This document shows positions 37,958 to 47,231 of a stretch of 64,000 nucleotides of DNA, piece by piece. Below the pieces are notes generated by a model, which ran no database searches, was not told the DNA's origin, and saw nothing but the letters and a program-made list of their open reading frames with translations. Both the position numbers and the translations under genes were made by a program. The DNA is taken from the NCBI RefSeq assembly GCF_028069655.1, contig NZ_JAMCOS010000001.1, positions 4,556,001 to 4,620,000 of the forward strand, read 5' to 3'. This DNA comes from Acidovorax sp. NCPPB 4044. GTDB lineage: Bacteria; Pseudomonadota; Gammaproteobacteria; Burkholderiales; Burkholderiaceae_C. Every line of letters starts with the position of its first letter. Positions within the stretch are counted from its first letter, which is position 1.

Positions 37958-38764
37958 ATGCCCACCACAGCACTCCTTCCCACCTACTTCATCTCGCACG
38001 GCGGCGGCCCGTGGCCCTATGTGCCGGAGATGCGCCGCGCCATGCACGCCCTGGAACAGTCGCTGCAGGACATTCCGCGCCAGATCGGCACGCGGCCCGA
38101 GGCCGTGCTGGTGGTGTCCGGCCACTGGGAGGACGATGCCTTCGCCGTGATGTCCAGCCCCCGGCCGCCGATGGTCTACGACTACTTCGGATTCCCGCCC
38201 CACACCTACGAGGTGCGCTACGCGGCGCCGGGTGCGCCGGCCCTGGCCGGGCGGATCGCGTCGCTCATCGAGGCGGCCGGTTTGCCGTCCCGGCTCGATG
38301 CCGGGCGCGGTTTCGACCACGGCACCTTCGCGCCGCTGCAGGTGATGTACCCGGATGCCGACGTGCCGGTGGTCCAGGTCGCCCTCCAGCAGGGGCTGGA
38401 TCCCGCGCAGCACCTGGCGCTCGGCCGCGCGCTGGCGCCGCTGCGCGCCGAAGGCGTGCTGATCGTGGGCAGCGGGCTCAGCTACCACAACCTGCGCCGC
38501 TTCGGCGACGCCGGGCGCGCGCCCTCGGCCGCCTTCGACCAGTGGCTGCAGGACGCGCTGGTGCGCACCGCGCCGGCCGATCGGGCAGCCCGGCTGGTGG
38601 ACTGGGAAAGCGCCCCGGCCGCCCGGCTGGCCCACCCGCGCGAAGACCACCTGATCCCACTGATGGTCGCGGCCGGCGCTGCCGAGGCCGAACCGGCCCG
38701 GTGCGTCTACCACGAGGAAAACATCTTCGGCGGCGTGACCGCCTCCAGCTTCCGCTTCGGCTAG
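37958..38764 (+). CDS. Class III extradiol dioxygenase (4,5-DOPA dioxygenase / YgiD-like)
   Basis: This 268-residue enzyme of the LigB superfamily has metal-binding histidines expected in YFISHGGGPWPY, VVSGHWEDDAF and GFDHGTFAPL, plus the late REDHLIPLMVA. Proteins of this branch open catechol rings (DOPA in plants and YgiD) or act on related aromatics; the substrate here is unknown. The VMSSPRPPMVYDYFGFP segment is typical of the YgiD branch. The operon position after doxX and the divergent LysR regulator is a recurrent arrangement. Confidence 0.88.
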   Translation: MPTTALLPTYFISHGGGPWPYVPEMRRAMHALEQSLQDIPRQIGTRPEAVLVVSGHWEDDAFAVMSSPRPPMVYDYFGFPPHTYEVRYAAPGAPALAGRIASLIEAAGLPSRLDAGRGFDHGTFAPLQVMYPDADVPVVQVALQQGLDPAQHLALGRALAPLRAEGVLIVGSGLSYHNLRRFGDAGRAPSAAFDQWLQDALVRTAPADRAARLVDWESAPAARLAHPREDHLIPLMVAAGAAEAEPARCVYHEENIFGGVTASSFRFG

Positions 38765-38793
38765 CGGCCGGGTCCGGGCGCCGCCTCGGGCCC

Positions 38794-39288
38794 TCAGCCC
38801 GGCACGCCCGCCACGGGCGTACTCGTCCCCGCCTGCGCCGACGCAGGCAGGCCGAACACGCGGTCGAACGCCCAGTTGAAGACGAAGGTGTAGACCAGGA
38901 AGAACAGCAGCAGGCCCAGGTCCATGAGCAGGGCTTCCCACAGGCTGACGCCGAACCACCACGCCAGGACCGGCACGAGGATCACGGCCAGCCCGCCCTC
39001 GAAGCCGATGGCGTGGGCCACGCGCCGTGCCGTGCTGCGGCCGCGCACCGCCTGGCGCGATTCCCAGCGCTCGAAGGCCCAGTTGAACGCCAGGTTCCAG
39101 ACGATGGCGATGGCCGAGGCGATCACCGCCACCCCGCCCGAATGCCCCGCACCCTGGCCGGTCGCCCACATCATCCCGAGCGTGGCGAACGCGATGGCGA
39201 TCAATTCGTACAGCGACACATAGACCACGCGGCGAACGGGGCCCTGCAGGCCGGACGGGCGAAAAGAGACGGAGGAATGGGAAGGCAT
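38794..39288 (-). CDS. PACE-family efflux transporter (AceI-like)
   Basis: This 164-residue membrane protein is made of two bacterial-transmembrane-pair units: spans at about 20-42, 52-70, 90-110 and 117-140. The hallmarks RRVVYVSLYELIAIAFAT, WNLAFNWAFERWE and the second-unit FVFNWAFDRVFGLP identify the proteobacterial antimicrobial compound efflux family, whose founder exports chlorhexidine. It is divergent from a LysR gene across a 73-base gap, the arrangement known for aceI/aceR. The start at 39288 is preferred over 39309. Confidence 0.9.
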   Translation of the reverse strand: MPSHSSVSFRPSGLQGPVRRVVYVSLYELIAIAFATLGMMWATGQGAGHSGGVAVIASAIAIVWNLAFNWAFERWESRQAVRGRSTARRVAHAIGFEGGLAVILVPVLAWWFGVSLWEALLMDLGLLLFFLVYTFVFNWAFDRVFGLPASAQAGTSTPVAGVPG

Positions 39289-39361
39289 GCACCGGACTTT
39301 ATTTGCCATGGATTGACATATAAAGTCGGCTTCTTTCAGTTTTTCTGACAGGTTGCGGCCC

Positions 39362-40294
39362 ATGGCATTCTCTTCCGACAGCGTGCAGGTGTTCCTGGCT
39401 GTGCTGGACCACGGCTCGTTTTCGGCGGCGGCGCGCGCCCTCTCGCGCGTGCCCTCGGCCGTGAGCATGACCATCGGCCATCTGGAGGCCGAGCTGGCCG
39501 TGCAACTCTTCGACCGGGCCGGCCGCGAACCCCGGCCCACGGCCGCCGCCCGGGCGCTGGAACCCCAGGCGCGGCTCTTCGCGGCGCAATTGCGGCAGCT
39601 GAACGCGCAGGCGCTGGCGCTCACCCAGGGGCTGGAGGAGCGCCTGACGCTCGCCATCGCGCCGGAGCTGCTGGCCGGCCACTGGAACAGCCCGCTCGCC
39701 GCACTGGCGCAGGAGCACCCGCTGCTGCAGGTGGAAGTGCTCGCCGCGCCCCAGGCCGACGCGCTCGCGCTGCTGCACGCGGGCCGCGCCCAGCTCGCGC
39801 TGGTCTTCGAACGCCCCAGCCTCGACGGCCGGGAGGGCTTCCAGGAAGTGGGCAGCGAAACCCTGGTGGCGGTGATGGCTCCCGACCACCCGGTGCTGGC
39901 CGCCGTGCGCGGCGCAGGGAGCACGGGCGGCCCCGGTGGTCCAGGTGCCCGGCTGCGCGAGGAACACCTCACCACCACCCGCCAGATCGTCGTGGCCGGC
40001 CGCGACCTCGCCCACACCGATCCCCGCCTGGTCTTCGCACGGCACCACTGGCGCACCGACAACCACCTCGCCGCGCTGGGCCTCATCGAAGCGGGCCTCG
40101 GCTGGGGCTGGCAACCCCGGGCCCTGGCCGAACCGCGCATCGCCGCCGGCACGCTGGCGGAGATGCCCTTCGAGAACCTCAGCAACGGCATCGCCCTCTG
40201 GGTGGACGTGGTGTGGTCCAAGGAGCGCCCCCTGGGCCTGGGCGCACGGCGATTCGTGGAATTGATGGCCCAGCAGGCCGGGCGGAACGCGTAA
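39362..40294 (+). CDS. LysR-family regulator, probable controller of the PACE gene
   Basis: This 310-residue protein has the LysR helix-turn-helix at residues ~5-35 (VQVFLAVLDHGSFSAAARAL) and an effector-binding domain starting ERLTLAIAPELL. A Gly/Pro-rich insert (GAGSTGGPGGPG) lies near residue 185. The upstream gap shared with the efflux gene contains AT-rich sequence (CATTTATATGTCAATCC on the complement) suitable for divergent promoters. AceR-type regulation by the exported biocide or polyamine is plausible by synteny; it was not demonstrated from sequence. Confidence 0.9.
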   Translation: MAFSSDSVQVFLAVLDHGSFSAAARALSRVPSAVSMTIGHLEAELAVQLFDRAGREPRPTAAARALEPQARLFAAQLRQLNAQALALTQGLEERLTLAIAPELLAGHWNSPLAALAQEHPLLQVEVLAAPQADALALLHAGRAQLALVFERPSLDGREGFQEVGSETLVAVMAPDHPVLAAVRGAGSTGGPGGPGARLREEHLTTTRQIVVAGRDLAHTDPRLVFARHHWRTDNHLAALGLIEAGLGWGWQPRALAEPRIAAGTLAEMPFENLSNGIALWVDVVWSKERPLGLGARRFVELMAQQAGRNA

Positions 40295-40459
40295 GCGGCG
40301 CGGGGCGGCACGGAACCCCCTATCCATGGATTCACCGAGCGGTGGCCAAAATTCCTGTTAACCCATAGTTAAAAGCAAGTTTGCTTTTCTGGACAGAAAG
40401 TACCGTGATAAACCCTTAGCATCCGCCCCGAAGCAACCGAACGGGAAGGGATCGAGGCG

Positions 40460-41395
40460 ATGACTGCGGAACTTGCCGCCACGTTTTTCACGATGGGCTA
40501 TGCCCAATCCGTGGCCCAGTCGATGGAACAGAACCGGGTGGACGTTCTGGTGCTGACGCAAGGCCAGTACCTGGGCATCTTGCAGGACAAGGCCCGCAAC
40601 AACCCCTCCTTGGAGTTCACCCTGCGCAAGATGCTTGCCCAATCGACCTTCGGCCAGTACTGGCAGAAGAGCTTCAGCCCCAACGCAGGCGAGCCCTGGG
40701 TAGGCCCCGCGGCCCAGGGCGCCAACGACGCCATCGCCATCACCCGGACGCTGAATGCCATCGGCATGGCGGGCATCACGAGTTACGTGAAAACCACCGC
40801 CACGGGCACGTACATCATCATCAAGGGCTACTCCGCCCAGCGCAGCGGCGCACTCCAGGGCACCCGCTACCTGGCCACCCATCCGAAGATGCTTCAACTG
40901 GGGTTGGGCATGAAGAGCCTCCAGGGCATTGCCAAGGGGGGATTCATGCTGGGCGTAGTGGTGTCCACGGGGATCGAGGTGATGGACTTCATGTTCAACA
41001 ACGAGAAGACCATGTACGACCTGGTGGGAGGGATCGGTGTGGAAGCGGTGAAGGGAGGATTGGGCGGGTTGGTTGCTTATGCCGCAGCCGCAGGGGTCGC
41101 CGGTGTAACGGCTGTGGCGGTGCTGCCGCTGGTCGTGATGGCCTTAGTGGCTGTATCCGGGGGCGTCGCGCTCAACATGCTGGACAACCAATATGGAATC
41201 AAACAGAAGGTCATCAGCGCCCTCAAAATGCTGCCAGAAAAAACCGAACTGGGCATCTACTACATCGACACCAAGTCCCAAGCGTGGCAGGACGATCTTC
41301 AAAGCGCCATCGCGCACAAGACGATGGAACTGAGACATTCAATCGACAGGGGCGCCAAGAATTGGCTCTGCCGAATCACCCGCCTGTGTTACTAG
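40460..41395 (+). CDS. Unknown membrane-inserting protein, possible toxin/effector
   Basis: This 311-residue protein belongs to no family I recognise with confidence. The first 130 residues are soluble (MTAELAATFFTMGYAQSVAQ, then TLRKMLAQSTFGQYWQKSF). The middle has IIIKGYSAQRSGALQGTRY, HPKMLQLGLGMKSLQGIAKGG, then two Gly/Ala-rich hydrophobic helices (about 165-185 and 200-240, GGLGGLVAYAAAAGVAGV). The C terminus is polar. There is no signal peptide. The hydrophobic hairpin within a soluble chain resembles pore-forming colicin-like or type VI effectors. A small polytopic membrane protein follows 27 bases later, as an immunity gene would. GC is clearly lower than in its neighbours, suggesting transfer. 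Confidence 0.6.
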   Translation: MTAELAATFFTMGYAQSVAQSMEQNRVDVLVLTQGQYLGILQDKARNNPSLEFTLRKMLAQSTFGQYWQKSFSPNAGEPWVGPAAQGANDAIAITRTLNAIGMAGITSYVKTTATGTYIIIKGYSAQRSGALQGTRYLATHPKMLQLGLGMKSLQGIAKGGFMLGVVVSTGIEVMDFMFNNEKTMYDLVGGIGVEAVKGGLGGLVAYAAAAGVAGVTAVAVLPLVVMALVAVSGGVALNMLDNQYGIKQKVISALKMLPEKTELGIYYIDTKSQAWQDDLQSAIAHKTMELRHSIDRGAKNWLCRITRLCY

Positions 41396-41422
41396 ATCGA
41401 TCAGCCAAGCGCTCCAACCGAA

Positions 41423-41920
41423 ATGCATGACATTCCCGCACTGCGCAAAACCATGCTCTGGAGCACTCCGCTCTTTCTGGGCATCGCGGCAAGCTGTGTT
41501 TTGGTGACCTTGCATGGGGTCGTGCCGGTGCTGCGGGCGCTTGCTGCGCTGGCACCCGTGGTGCGTATTGCTCCTGCTGCCCAACTGGCACCATTTGTTG
41601 CGGTCGTTTGCATCATGGCGATCATGCTCGGCGCCATGCGGATCGCCCGGTGCAGCGAAGTTGCAATCCGGAAATTCGAACGGGCTTTCACCATTGCGGT
41701 GTTTGCCAGCGGTCTCGTGATGTTGCTGATTCCGGTCACATCGTTGATCCAGCGCTCTTACATGCCGAGCCTTGGCTACACGGCCTGCCCCGTCCTTCAG
41801 GGCAGCCCCACCTTGTGGTTTACCGACTGGGTGCGCGATCCCGCGTGGTGCGTACCGGGAAAAAGCCTGCACTGGGTCAACGAACAGGCTGCCGCAGGGA
41901 AATCGGCAGCGCCTCGCTGA
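41423..41920 (+). CDS. Small polytopic membrane protein, possible immunity partner
   Basis: This 165-residue protein has four predicted spans: about residues 12-34, 38-58 (weak), 60-78 and 93-112 (FTIAVFASGLVMLLIPVTSLI). A C-terminal periplasmic or cytoplasmic tail contains YTACPVLQGSPTLWFTDWV and a second Cys (DPAWCVPGKSLHW). No family is assigned. Its position directly after the candidate toxin gene, its shared lower GC, and the pairing of a small membrane protein with a membrane-acting protein are why an immunity role is proposed. This is inference. Confidence 0.6.
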   Translation: MHDIPALRKTMLWSTPLFLGIAASCVLVTLHGVVPVLRALAALAPVVRIAPAAQLAPFVAVVCIMAIMLGAMRIARCSEVAIRKFERAFTIAVFASGLVMLLIPVTSLIQRSYMPSLGYTACPVLQGSPTLWFTDWVRDPAWCVPGKSLHWVNEQAAAGKSAAPR

Positions 41921-41968
41921 GAAAAACGCAAGCAAGGCGGCCGGCGAACAACGCCCGAAATCGTTCAA

Positions 41969-41990
41969 CAATGAGAATTACTCTCATTTT
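41969..41990. promoter_or_regulatory. Fur box upstream of the siderophore receptor
   Basis: The sequence AATGAGAATTACTCTCATT (41970-41988) is an interrupted palindrome (AATGAGA...TCTCATT) that matches the Fur-binding pattern of GATAAT-like hexamers. It lies about 105 bases ahead of the receptor start codon, consistent with iron repression. Confidence 0.8.
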
Positions 41991-42093
41991 GATATGATCG
42001 CCCGCCACGGCCGAGCCCGGGCCCCGCATGGGATGCGGGGCCCCGGTGCTCCTGCCGCGGCCACGCCCTTCCCCCGTTCCCACCGATTCCGCC

Positions 42094-44235
42094 ATGCCCC
42101 ACCCGATGCACCGGGCGCCCTCGCGCCGCCGGCCTCCCCTTGCCCTGTCCACCTTCACGCTCTGCATGCTGTCGGCCGCCCCGTTCGCCGCGGCGCAGAC
42201 GGCGGCAGAGGCGCCCACCACGCTGCAGGAGGTGCAGGTGCGCGATGCCGGCGATGCGGCCGGCGGTTACCAGGGGGCGCAGCGCGGCACGGCCGCCACG
42301 CGCACCGAGACGCCGCTGATCGAGACGCCGCAGGCCGTGCGCGTGGTGCCGCGCCAGTTCATCGACGACCTGGGCGCCACGCGGCTGGCGGACACGGTGG
42401 ATTTCGTGAGCGGCATCACGCGGCTCAACGACTTCGGCGGCACCTGGGACAACTACGCCATCCGCGGCTTCAGCAACACCGACGGCGGCACGCTGCTCAA
42501 CGGCTTCGCGTCGTCGCGCGGCTACGGCCCGCAGCGCGACATGGCCACGGTGGAGCGCGTCGAATTCCTCAAGGGCCCGGCGGCCGCGCTCTACGGCAGC
42601 AGCGAGCCGGGCGGCACGGTCAACGTGGTCACCAAGAAGCCGCAGTTCACGCCTTCGCGCACCGCGAGCCTGCAGGTGGGCGGCCTGGGCTACCGCCGCG
42701 CGAGCCTCGACGCCACGGGCCCGCTCGCGTCCAACCTGGCCTACCGGCTGAACGTGGCGGCCGAGGACGGCGCGAGCCGCACGGGCCTCGCGGACAACCG
42801 CAAGAGCGTGCTGGCGCCGGCCCTCACCTGGACGCTGGGCACGGGCACGGTGCTGCAGTACGAGGCCGAGTTCATCCGCATCCGCACGCCGCTGGACCGG
42901 GGCATCGTCCAGGTGAACGGCAACCCCGGCGCGCTGCCCGCGGACCGCTACCTGGGCGATCCCTCGCGCTCCAACCTGCATGTGAACGGCGACACCCACC
43001 AGTTCACGCTCGACCACGAACTGGGCCCGGGATGGCGCACGCGCCTGGGGCTGTCGCACCGCGAAACCGATCTCTACGGCGATGCCGTGGACCTGAACGG
43101 CACATTGCGCGCCGATGGCCGCACGCTCACGCGGCGCGACAGCTGGCGCAGCCTGCCGGCGCGCGACACCTCGGTGCAGGCCGAGGTGGAGGGCAGGCTG
43201 CGCACCGGCGGCCTCGGGCACACGCTGCTGGCCGGCGTGGAATCGTGGCGGCTGTCGATGGGCCAGGACATCCGCTACTCCAACCTCGCCACGCAGCCCT
43301 TCGCGATCGACATCTTCCAGCCCGTCTACGGCCAGGCGCCCGGCACGCTCACGCCCGGCTTCGACACCCGCGACCGCCAACGCGCCACCGGCCTCTTCGT
43401 GCAGGACCAGCTCGACCTGACCGACCGCTGGAAGCTGCTGCTGGGCGCGCGCTTCGACCGTTTCCACCAGGACTACGAGAACCGCCTCGCCGGCACCACG
43501 CAGGCCCAGGAGCATTCGGCGGCCACGCCGCGCGCCGGCCTCACCTACCTGCTGAGCGACCGCGCGTCGCTCTACGTGTCGGCCGGCCGCTCGTTCCGCC
43601 CCAACACGGGCGCGGGCGAAGACGGCGGCGCGTTCGCGCCCCAGAAGGGCAAGGCGTTCGAGGCCGGCGCCAAGTGGCAGTCGGCCGACCAGCGCCTGAG
43701 CGGTGCGGTGGCGGTCTTCGACATCCGCAAGACCAACGTGCTCACGCGCAGCCCGACGAACGCCAACTTCAGCATCGCCGCGGGCGAGGTACGCAGCCGC
43801 GGTGCCGAAGCCGACCTGGCCGGGCAGCTCGACGCGCACTGGCGCCTGTCCGCCAACCTGGCCTACACCGACACCGAAGTCACGCGCGACAACAACCCCG
43901 CGCTGCTCGGCAAGCGCCTGGCCAACATCCCGCGCGTGGCTGCCGGCCTGTTCGCGATCCGCGAGGACCGGCTCGCCTCCGGCGGGCGCTACGGGCTGGG
44001 CGGCGGGCTCGTGCACGTGGGCGAGCGCACCGGTACCGCGACCGACACCTACCGCCTGCCCGCCTACACCACCGCGCGCGCCACGGCCTACTGGCAGATC
44101 GATCCGCGCACGCGGCTCACGCTGGACGTGCACAACCTGTTCGACAAGACCTACTACACCGCCTCCTGGGGAGCGCTCACGGTACTGCCCGGCCTGGGAC
44201 GGCAGGTGGTGGCGGGCCTGCAGGTGCAGTTCTGA
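42094..44235 (+). CDS. TonB-dependent siderophore receptor
   Basis: This 713-residue outer membrane receptor imports ferric siderophores with TonB energy. A signal peptide ending FAAAQT is followed by a TonB-box region (TTLQEVQVRD). The plug domain has ETPLIETPQAVRVVPRQ, DTVDFVSGITRLNDFGG, AIRGFSNTDGGTLLNGF and the KGPAAALYGSSEPGGTVNVV signature. The 22-strand barrel ends with DVHNLFDKTYYTASWG and the terminal aromatic residue (VQF). The length is normal for the ferrichrome/coprogen group. The ligand cannot be assigned. No biosynthesis genes adjoin it. ATG 42094 and 42106 are both usable. Confidence 0.94.
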   Translation: MPHPMHRAPSRRRPPLALSTFTLCMLSAAPFAAAQTAAEAPTTLQEVQVRDAGDAAGGYQGAQRGTAATRTETPLIETPQAVRVVPRQFIDDLGATRLADTVDFVSGITRLNDFGGTWDNYAIRGFSNTDGGTLLNGFASSRGYGPQRDMATVERVEFLKGPAAALYGSSEPGGTVNVVTKKPQFTPSRTASLQVGGLGYRRASLDATGPLASNLAYRLNVAAEDGASRTGLADNRKSVLAPALTWTLGTGTVLQYEAEFIRIRTPLDRGIVQVNGNPGALPADRYLGDPSRSNLHVNGDTHQFTLDHELGPGWRTRLGLSHRETDLYGDAVDLNGTLRADGRTLTRRDSWRSLPARDTSVQAEVEGRLRTGGLGHTLLAGVESWRLSMGQDIRYSNLATQPFAIDIFQPVYGQAPGTLTPGFDTRDRQRATGLFVQDQLDLTDRWKLLLGARFDRFHQDYENRLAGTTQAQEHSAATPRAGLTYLLSDRASLYVSAGRSFRPNTGAGEDGGAFAPQKGKAFEAGAKWQSADQRLSGAVAVFDIRKTNVLTRSPTNANFSIAAGEVRSRGAEADLAGQLDAHWRLSANLAYTDTEVTRDNNPALLGKRLANIPRVAAGLFAIREDRLASGGRYGLGGGLVHVGERTGTATDTYRLPAYTTARATAYWQIDPRTRLTLDVHNLFDKTYYTASWGALTVLPGLGRQVVAGLQVQF

Positions 44236-44286
44236 GCACGCCACCGGGGCACCGGCACGCTTGCAGGGTTGCAATAAAATGTGCTC

Positions 44287-44334
44287 CATGCCGCCGTATT
44301 CATTGAATAGTTTGCTATATATTTAATAGCAAAT
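44287..44334 (+). repeat. Dispersed extragenic repeat, copy 3
   Basis: This is the best-preserved copy: it starts CATGCCGCCGTATTCATTG and has a hairpin of TTTGCTA and TAGCAAA with an AT-rich loop. It lies between the siderophore receptor and the PPK2 gene. Confidence 0.75.
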
Positions 44335-44410
44335 CATTTCCATGGATTCCCTGGCGGGCCGATGCCCCACAATGCCGTCGGCCCCGCCTTCCTTTTCCGG
44401 AGACGCACGC

Positions 44411-45289
44411 ATGGACGACCCGATTTCCCGCGCATTCGACCTCGGCGACACGGACACCGCCCGGGCGTGGCGTGCCTGGCAGCCGGCCGCGGCGGGCGCG
44501 AAGGGCAAGGCACACGCCTTCTCGCTGGCGGACTTCGATCCCTCGGCCAAGCCGTTCTCGCGCGGCGACAAGGCGCAGGACAAGGCGGCCGTGGAAAGCC
44601 TGGCCGCCGAACTCGACCGGCTGCAGGACGTGTTCTATGCCGACCGGCGCTTCAAGCTGCTGGTGATCCTCCAGGGCATGGACGCCTCGGGCAAGGACGG
44701 CACGGTGCGCGGTGTGTTCGGCCGCATGAGCCCCCTGGGCGTGCGCGTGACCGGCTGGAGAGCGCCCACCCCGGCCGAGCGCGCGCACGATTTCCTCTGG
44801 CGCATCCATGCCCAGGTGCCCGGTGCGGGCGAGACCGTCGTGTTCAACCGCAGCCACTACGAAGACGTGCTGGTGCCCGTGGTGAACGGCGAGATCACCG
44901 CCGCTCAGCACCGCCAGCGCCTCGCGCACATCAACGACTTCGAGCGCATGCTGGCCGAGACCGGCACCGTGGTCCTGAAGTTCATGCTGCGCATCGGCCG
45001 CGAGGAGCAGCGCCAGCGCCTGCAGGAGCGCCTGGACGACCCGTCCAAGCACTGGAAGTTCGAGGCCGGCGACCTCACGGTGCGCCGCCAGTGGGACGAT
45101 TACGAGCGCGCCTACGAGGCGCTGCTGCCCGCAACGCACACCCCCTGGGCGCCATGGACCATCGTGCCCGCCGATTCCAAGACGCACCGCAACCTGATGA
45201 TCGCGACCGTGCTGCGCGACGTGCTCCAGCGGCTGGACCTGCACTATCCACCCGGCGACCCGTCGCTGTCCGACCTGCGCGTGGCGTAG
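44411..45289 (+). CDS. Polyphosphate kinase 2 family protein
   Basis: This 292-residue cytoplasmic kinase transfers phosphate between polyphosphate and a nucleotide (AMP, ADP or GDP, depending on class). The Walker A motif is LQGMDASGKDGTVRGVFG, the Walker B region VVFNRSHYEDVLVP, and the lid ERLDDPSKHWKFEAGDL; RQWDDYERAYE and VPADSKTHRNLM complete the family pattern. The start at 44411 has a CGGAGA ribosome site; an in-frame ATG at 44342 overlaps the repeat and is unlikely. The single-domain form suggests a class I or III enzyme. The nucleotide is not assigned. Confidence 0.92.
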   Translation: MDDPISRAFDLGDTDTARAWRAWQPAAAGAKGKAHAFSLADFDPSAKPFSRGDKAQDKAAVESLAAELDRLQDVFYADRRFKLLVILQGMDASGKDGTVRGVFGRMSPLGVRVTGWRAPTPAERAHDFLWRIHAQVPGAGETVVFNRSHYEDVLVPVVNGEITAAQHRQRLAHINDFERMLAETGTVVLKFMLRIGREEQRQRLQERLDDPSKHWKFEAGDLTVRRQWDDYERAYEALLPATHTPWAPWTIVPADSKTHRNLMIATVLRDVLQRLDLHYPPGDPSLSDLRVA

Positions 45290-45338
45290 CATTTCTTCAG
45301 TTTATGCAACGAATGCATAACACCGTGCCACACCGGCC

Positions 45339-45367
45339 TTGGACAGTCCCGGGCGGGCGGGCATAAG
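45339..45367 (+). promoter_or_regulatory. Sigma-70 promoter of the glutamate dehydrogenase gene
   Basis: TTGGAC (45339-45344), 17 bases, then CATAAG (45362-45367) predicts a start near 45374 and a leader of about 35 bases. Consensus match only. Confidence 0.5.
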
Positions 45368-45408
45368 CTTTGCAGCTGCACAGATTCTTCAACCAGGACA
45401 TCACCCCT

Positions 45409-46722
45409 ATGTCGAACCACGCCGCATCCAACGCCGCGCACCTGCAGTCGCACCCCCTGCCCTCCTACCTCCAGGCCGACGACCTCGGCCCCTGGGGCAA
45501 CTACCTGCAGCAGGTGGACCGCGTCACCCCTTACCTGGGCAACCTGGCGCGCTGGGTGGAAACGCTCAAGCGCCCCAAGCGCGTCCTGATCGTGGACGTG
45601 CCGATCGAGCTGGACAACGGCACCATCGCCCACTACGAGGGCTACCGCGTGCAGCACAACCTGAGCCGCGGCCCCGGCAAGGGCGGCGTGCGCTTCCACC
45701 AGGACGTCACGCTCTCCGAAGTGATGGCCCTGTCGGCCTGGATGTCGGTCAAGAACGCGGCCGTGAACGTGCCCTACGGCGGTGCCAAGGGCGGCATCCG
45801 CGTCGATCCCAAGAAGCTCTCGCGCGGCGAGCTGGAGCGCCTGACGCGCCGCTACACCAGCGAGATCGGCCTGCTGATCGGCCCCTCCAAGGACATTCCC
45901 GCCCCTGACGTGAACACCAACGGCCAGGTCATGGCCTGGATGATGGACACGTACTCCATGAACACCGGCGCCACCGCCACCGGCGTGGTCACCGGCAAGC
46001 CGGTCGATCTGGGTGGATCGCTCGGCCGCGTCGAGGCCACCGGCCGCGGCGTGTACACCGTGGGCGTGGAAGCCGCCAAGCTGACGGGCCTGCCGCTGGA
46101 AGGCGCGCGCATCGCGGTGCAGGGCTTCGGCAACGTGGGCGGCATCGCCGGCAAGCTGTTCGCCGAAGCGGGCTCCAAGGTCGTGGCCGTGCAGGACCAC
46201 ACCGGCACCATCTACCGCCAGGGCGGCCTGGACGTGCCTGCCCTGCTGGAGCACGTCAAGGCCACCGGCGGCGTGGGCGGCTTCGCCGGCGCCGAAGCGA
46301 TGGCCAAGGAAGACTTCTGGGGCGTGGACTGCGAGATCCTCATCCCTGCCGCACTGGAAGGCCAGATCACCAAGCACAACGCCGGCCAGATCAAGGCCAA
46401 GCTCGTGATCGAAGGCGCCAACGGCCCCACGACCACCGAGGCCGACGACATCCTGCACGACAAGGGCGTGCTGGTGCTGCCCGACGTGATCGCCAACGCC
46501 GGCGGCGTGACGGTGAGCTACTTCGAATGGGTGCAGGATTTCTCCAGCTTCTTCTGGAGCGAGGACGAGATCAATGCCCGCCTCGTGCGCATCATGCAGG
46601 AGGCCTTCGCCGGCATCTGGCACGTGGCCCAGGAGCACAAGGTGAGCCTGCGCACCGCCACCTTCATCGTAGCCTGCCAGCGCATCCTGCACGCCCGCGA
46701 AATGCGCGGCCTGTACCCCTGA
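45409..46722 (+). CDS. gdhA: Glutamate dehydrogenase (Glu/Leu/Phe/Val family)
   Basis: This 437-residue enzyme interconverts glutamate and 2-oxoglutarate plus ammonia. The substrate domain has [18 protein letters not shown] and the active lysine in [17 protein letters not shown]. The Rossmann domain has [19 protein letters not shown], and the late [12 protein letters not shown] and [16 protein letters not shown] are typical of the hexameric NAD- or dual-specific group. The start at 45409 gives MSNHAASN; a longer in-frame start at 45370 lies inside the predicted leader. It is monocistronic, with a promoter ahead and a terminator behind. Confidence 0.94.
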   Translation: MSNHAASNAAHLQSHPLPSYLQADDLGPWGNYLQQVDRVTPYLGNLARWVETLKRPKRVLIVDVPIELDNGTIAHYEGYRVQHNLSRGPGKGGVRFHQDVTLSEVMALSAWMSVKNAAVNVPYGGAKGGIRVDPKKLSRGELERLTRRYTSEIGLLIGPSKDIPAPDVNTNGQVMAWMMDTYSMNTGATATGVVTGKPVDLGGSLGRVEATGRGVYTVGVEAAKLTGLPLEGARIAVQGFGNVGGIAGKLFAEAGSKVVAVQDHTGTIYRQGGLDVPALLEHVKATGGVGGFAGAEAMAKEDFWGVDCEILIPAALEGQITKHNAGQIKAKLVIEGANGPTTTEADDILHDKGVLVLPDVIANAGGVTVSYFEWVQDFSSFFWSEDEINARLVRIMQEAFAGIWHVAQEHKVSLRTATFIVACQRILHAREMRGLYP

Positions 46723-46769
46723 AGCGGCGCGCCGGCCCCCTGGGCCGGTGCCGGTCCCGCCGAATTCCG

Positions 46770-46802
46770 CCACCGGTGCCTGCAAGGGCCCGGTGGTTTT
46801 TT
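46770..46802 (+). terminator. Intrinsic terminator after glutamate dehydrogenase
   Basis: CCACCGG (46770-46776) pairs with CCGGTGG (46790-46796), followed by six T. It separates gdhA from the SMR gene 57 bases on. Confidence 0.85.
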
Positions 46803-46859
46803 CTTGGGGATGCGCGGCAGCCATGGCACAAAATCCCCGGTTTGCCGGAGCATTTCCCC

Positions 46860-47195
46860 ATGGCCTCGCCTTACGTTCCCCTCGCCATCGCCATCGTGGC
46901 CGAGGTCATCGCCACCACGGCGATGAAATCCGCCCAGGGATTCACCCGGCCGCTGCCCAGCCTGATCGTGGTGGTGGGCTATGCGATCGCGTTCTGGTGC
47001 CTCTCGCTGACGCTGAAGACCCTGCCCACCGGCATTGCCTACGCCATCTGGTCGGGCGCCGGCATCGTGCTCATCTCCCTGGTGGGGTGGGCAGTCCACA
47101 GGCAGACGCTCGACCTGGCCGCCATCGCAGGCATGGGGCTCATCATCGCCGGCGTACTGGTCATCAACGTCTTCTCGAAAAGTGCGGCCCACTGA
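46860..47195 (+). CDS. SMR-family small multidrug/quaternary-ammonium efflux protein
   Basis: This 111-residue protein has four membrane spans, the size of EmrE. The essential glutamate of span 1 is Glu15 (AIVAEVIATTAMKSAQGF). Span 2 has YAIAFWCLSLTLKTLP, the loop TGIAYAIWSGAG is the classic signature, and span 4 is AAIAGMGLIIAGVLVINVFS. It functions as a dual-topology homodimer driven by protons, exporting cationic compounds or guanidinium; the subclass cannot be settled here. It is monocistronic. Confidence 0.93.
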   Translation: MASPYVPLAIAIVAEVIATTAMKSAQGFTRPLPSLIVVVGYAIAFWCLSLTLKTLPTGIAYAIWSGAGIVLISLVGWAVHRQTLDLAAIAGMGLIIAGVLVINVFSKSAAH

Positions 47196-47231
47196 ACGCC
47201 GGATTGCCGGCCGGCCGACAGGGCGCGCGGC

